A stretch of 64,000 nucleotides of DNA, taken from assembly GCF_034140825.1 (NCBI RefSeq), contig NC_089041.1, positions 28,409,501 through 28,473,500 of the forward strand. Reading direction: 5' to 3'. Below, one piece after another: positions 59,704 to 64,000 of the stretch; within the stretch, counting starts at the first letter, position 1, and each line of letters starts with the position of its first letter. The translations under genes were made by a program, and so were the position numbers. The notes under the pieces are model-generated. The model saw only the letters and a program-made list of their open reading frames with translations. It searched no databases and was not told the origin of the DNA. The DNA is from Oryza sativa Japonica Group (Eukaryota > Streptophyta > Magnoliopsida > Poales > Poaceae).

Positions 59704-62700
59704 ATGATGGGAGGTTGGTTTGGATGTGTCTGTAGGTTCATGGAGAGGTGGAGATGCGTCAGTGTGTTGGCTCTGGTGCTCTTGCTGTCAAATGCTTCCC
59801 ATGGGAGAGGTAGTTTCATGTGACCCTTTGCCCTAAGTTTCCAATTTTGATGCTTGTTGGGTAATTGTTCTAAGTTTGCCTCAATGTATTCCAAAATGGG
59901 TTAACGTTTAACAGAACAAATAGCAAATCAAGGTATTAGTAACTGACTGCTTTGGTGGGAGAAAGCAGACCAATGCTTATGCAGGCATCTGTAATAAGGT
60001 TTAATTTTCTAGAGAAATGGGGAGTGCTGATGATGGATGAGATTGTCTTGTTCTTTTGATTTTACCAAGTTCTGGGTTTTGGCTGTCGGTTTGGTATGAA
60101 ATGACCAGTAATTTACTGGAGTTACTGGACTAGTTGACCAAGTTATAGCTGTTCTGCTGTTGTAATTGGGGATGCATGAGCAAGAGTAGGTGGGTGACAG
60201 TTGGAATTTCTTGCTGCCCTGTCCTTACTAATATAATTGATGCCCTAATTGCTGAAAAGGAAGACAAGGTTGGTGGGTGAGTAGAAAATAACAACATTGG
60301 AAATAAAGAAGTTGATGGCAAGAAAGATAATGGATATAATTGTGCTCAGAGATTCCTATTATTCCAAACACATATTTGAACCTTAAACCTAATATTTATT
60401 GAGTTCTCAACTTCTTTCTTGCTTCCTTAAACTTGAATTCCACTTCATTACAGCTTGTGGATTCTTTGCATTCATAAAACTTTGTCTCAGGATCCTGAAA
60501 TATGTGAAGTTCAAACATTTATAGAGTATTCTTTAGTTTGGCCTTCACCAATGCAAGCTTGACACTCTGTTGGTGAAAGTTTATTTAGTACTGCTATATG
60601 CTGCATGCCATCTGCCATATATTATATACACAACTTGATCGAGCATTTTTTCTGCACCACCTACTCCGATTGGGCTTAATTTCACAAGAAGATTTAGCTA
60701 GCAGTTAGCACAATTTTTGGGGCATTAATAGTTACTCGTCACATGGAACTGCTGATTTGAGGTTTAAGATTGAGCTTGAAGCTACCACAAGTTTACCAGG
60801 CCAGAACGTGATACTGGGGCCACTTTTCCTATAAGTTTGATGCCATAAAAATTGAGAATATGAAATCAGCTTTCGGCTTTCCTTCACTTATGAGCAAATG
60901 GGGCTTAATATCTTAAGCATGTCCAAACAAGTCAAATGTCCTTAATCAATTTTCTTTTCATTTGTCAACATTTGATTTTATTACCGAATATAATGTCGGT
61001 TCGTCTGCTGCATACCTTCGTATAGTAGATGTAGTTGATCATCAATGTTTGTATTCATGCTCTCATCATCAAAAACTGGAGTGAACTAACTTTTTTCATT
61101 ATAACAGATATCTCTGTCCAGCACTCTCAGCAAACTTTGAACTATAGCCATACTCTTGCCATGACTCTTGTGGAATATGCTTCTGCTGTAAGAAACTTTT
61201 CCTTATTTTTACATAAGCAGTATGTGTTCTAGGTAACATTTCTGTTCATGTTTTGCATTTCACAAAGGCAACTGTCTCTCTTTCTTGTTTTCTCCTTTTG
61301 CCCCAAAATAAAATCAGCTACTTTAAAAATGAAAAAAGAAGAAGAAGAACTTAGCTGATGGCTCTTCGTTTTCTCCAGGTGTACATGACAGATTTAACAG
61401 CTCTTTATACATGGACGTGCTCAAGGTGTAATGACTTGACTCAAGTAAGAAGCCTTCAAGTTTGTTCTGTTCAATTCATATTTAGAGGGATACTCATTAA
61501 CTGCGAAGTAAAGCTTATATTGTTACTGATGGTTGGGGGCAGAATCACCTCAAATGTCCGCTTGTCAGGATCTGCCATTCCTCTTAATGAATCATAAAAG
61601 CATTTTCCTTTTCTTCTTCTTTAGGAAAAATATTTCTTTTGTCATGGACAGGATAAATTTGTTGCTAGTTTTGATATGACTACATTTGAAATAGGGCTTT
61701 GAGATGAAATCTCTAATCGTGGATGTGGAGAACTGCCTACAGGTTCTTATCTTACAAATTTCAAACTAATATCATAAATTCTCGATGATATTTGAGTACA
61801 TTAAGCGTTTAATGATTTTATTTATATTGTGTGACACTATGTGGGTGAACAATGTAACAGGCATTCGTTGGTGTGGATTATAATTTAAATTCAATAATTG
61901 TTGCAATAAGAGGAACTCAAGAAAACAGGTACACTGATTTTGCACAGTGTGTTACTGTTCCCTGTTCCCATGTGATTTATATCTTGATTTGCTTACTCAG
62001 TATGCAGAATTGGATCAAGGACTTGATATGGAAACAACTTGATCTGAGCTATCCTAACATGCCTAACGCAAAGGTTATTATCGCTAGCAAAGTGTTTCTA
62101 TCTCCTTAAGTCCTTTTATTAAAAGAAGATCAGTGCCTTTTTTTTCCCCTAAAATATCTCCACTTCTCTGTTTAAAGGTGCACAGTGGATTTTTCTCCTC
62201 CTATAATAACACGATTTTACGTCTAGCTATCACAAGTGCTGTCCACAAGGCAAGACAGTCATATGGAGATATCAATGTCATAGTTACAGGGCACTCAATG
62301 GGAGGAGCCATGGCATCCTTCTGTGCGCTTGATCTCGCTGTAAGTACCCCCGAGGCTCAAAGTTTTACTAATACATCCAGTGTTCAGATTACAGACTCTT
62401 CTAAGACATTATAGATGTAATATCTGTATCACATTCTTTCCATAAAAAAATTGAATGCCATCATTGGTTGTTATGTAAACTGATACAGTCTTGTTCTTTT
62501 ACTCTGTCCACAGATCAATCTTGGAAGCAATAGTGTTCAACTCATGACTTTCGGACAGCCTCGTGTTGGCAATGCTGCTTTTGCCTCTTATTTTGCCAAA
62601 TATGTGCCCAACACGATTCGAGTCACACATGGACATGATATTGTGCCACATTTGCCCCCTTATTTCTCCTTTCTTCCCCATCTAACTTACCACCACTTCC

Positions 62701-63375
62701 CAAGAGAGGTATGCCTCACAGGCTTGCACATAAGCTAATTAAGAATGCGCTCTTGTACACTTAACTTGGCCCTGGCTTTATCTATTTTATCACTATAGCA
62801 CACTTTATGAATTTTTGTATTAACACCCTTTTTATATTTACCATTAATAATACAAAATCAATGCCTAGTGCAGCAAGTTGTTAGATGCTCTGCACACCTT
62901 CCATGGGACAATGATACTAATCTAAATCAAATATGCTAATATTCTTTAGAGATGTGGTGTTACATCCTGTACAGTGTACACACATAATATGCTTGTTCGA
63001 ATTTCAGGTATGGGTCAATGATTCTGAGGGCGACATAACCGAACAGATATGTGATGATAGTGGTGAAGATCCAAATTGCTGCAGGTTTAGAGGCTCATTT
63101 TAACAACCTAACAACTCAAATCTGGTTTTTTTAGCTTCTAATTATAATTTCTGTTCCCTCGTTTATTTCCTAGGTGCATCTCCACATGGAGTTTGAGCGT
63201 TCAAGACCATTTCACATACCTGGGAGTTGATATGGAAGCTGACGACTGGAGCACTTGTAGAATCATCACAGCTGAAAATGTTAGGCAACTCCAAAAGGAT
63301 CTCGCCAGCAACATCATCGTCTCCAAGCACTCTGTCGATGTCACTATTGTAGAACCTAGTTCACAAACATATTGA
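59704..63375 (+). CDS. Class 3 (triacylglycerol-type) lipase
   Basis: Ten exons (59704-59809, 61108-61187, 61379-61444, 61695-61742, 61861-61928, 62001-62073, 62178-62339, 62514-62708, 63008-63084, 63174-63375) join in frame to 358 residues. The next ATG, 59740, would give 346 residues. An N-terminal hydrophobic segment (CVSVLALVLLLSNASHG) indicates secretion. The alpha/beta-hydrolase fold shows nucleophile Ser187 in GHSMGG, probable Asp243 in GHDIVPHLPP, and probable His304 in QDHFTYLG. IIVAIRGTQE is the oxyanion-region strand. The order closely follows the Arabidopsis At5g18640 type of class 3 lipases (VEYASA, YTWTCSRC, GFEM.SLIVDVENCLQ, YHHFPREVW). Physiological substrate unknown. Intron 1 is 1.3 kb. 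Confidence 0.93.
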
Positions 63376-64000
63376 AAGCAATTATGGATAGTCTACGGTA
63401 TTTCTTTTATCCGATTTAGAGCAAAGGATGGATCCTTCCTCTTTTCTCGAAGATGAAGGCTTGATTAGAAATTCATTCAGATTTGGATGTACATACAGGG
63501 TTCTTTTCATAGCTTGTGAATATGTAGAGATGTACATAGGATGATAGATTCATATTTCATAGGTGTTAGTTTTTTATTTTTTCCTTTTCTGATGCATATG
63601 CTTATGCATTTTGTAAATGCAATAAAAACAAGAATAGTTCCACCCATGTATGAATATCCATACAATTATCTGTATCTGCCACTGTGTAAGTAAAAGATAT
63701 ATGATTATCTGTGACTTTAGGCATGAAACGGAAATATGAGTTCATTGCTGGATTGTGACTCTTCTGAAAGTGAACTTGGTCAGCAGATCGATCCTTGTTC
63801 TTTCAGCTATCAGTGCTGCACATTGGCATATGGCAATTGTGAGGTTTCAGATTACTTCTTTATTTCACATTGATCTTGAATATACTAAAAAAGTTCAATC
63901 AGAAGATACAGAATCCAGACCTCTGCTATTTTGCCTTTTTTTTTTCAGGTGAAGACATTCAGGTGGGCACTTTAGCATAAACAGATTACAGCAGGTCATC
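63376..64000. other. Lipase 3' UTR and downstream DNA
   Basis: Likely 3' UTR to about 63620 (aataaaaaca near 63620 could be a poly(A) signal). Beyond that no gene is supported before the window ends. Confidence 0.45.

Overview
The window is nuclear DNA of a grass, almost certainly rice (Oryza) or a close relative. Evidence: GC-rich first exons that fade to AT-rich 3' ends, short GT-AG introns, dense Stowaway- and Tourist-type MITEs, and gene-capturing TIR elements with the gtgggacccac motif common in rice. No bacterial, organellar or viral gene system and no tRNA or rRNA gene was recognised.

Layout. 0.3-2.1 kb: a gene-capturing TIR element carrying a piece of an HD-Zip IV START domain and itself split by a solo LTR. 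3.5-6.1 kb (-): CONSTANS-like B-box/CCT gene. 9.8-11.0 kb (-): membrane-anchored methyltransferase-like gene. 11.9-17.7 kb: tandem duplication containing two broken F-box genes and a third fragment. 18.1-18.7 kb: one-armed TIR element remnants. 19.6-21.1 kb: a second gene-capturing TIR element, carrying the first exon of an apyrase. 24.7-28.6 kb (+): CDK-like kinase with an N-myristoylation start. 29.1-32.3 kb (-): GEX1, a nuclear-fusion protein gene. 33.7-40.2 kb (-): eleven-exon PPR-like, probably mitochondrial gene with a short LTR element, a non-LTR insertion and a MITE in its introns. 41.1-43.1 kb (-): GDSL esterase/lipase. 43.8-46.3 kb: TIR element remnants, MITEs and a possible promoter/signal-peptide relic. 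46.9-50.1 kb (+): DUF26 cysteine-rich receptor-like kinase. 51.9-52.8 kb (-): arginine-rich tandem CCCH zinc-finger gene with a (GAA)28 tract in its leader. 57.0-58.1 kb: Mutator-like element with a perfect 9-bp target duplication. 59.7-63.4 kb (+): class 3 lipase.

The eight intact host genes act in unrelated processes (flowering/light transcription control, methylation, kinase signalling, karyogamy, organelle RNA, lipid or ester hydrolysis, surface receptor signalling, RNA-binding zinc-finger regulation). This is ordinary plant gene order, with no operon or pathway cluster. For seven of the eight, the exon models given here were joined by hand and keep frame from start to stop, which is the main support for them; the CCCH gene is a single open reading frame. 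No undescribed multi-gene system was found. The most unusual content is structural: two gene-capturing transposons, decoy splice acceptors in a GEX1 intron, an enlarged CCCH finger, and precise nested insertions with target duplications.
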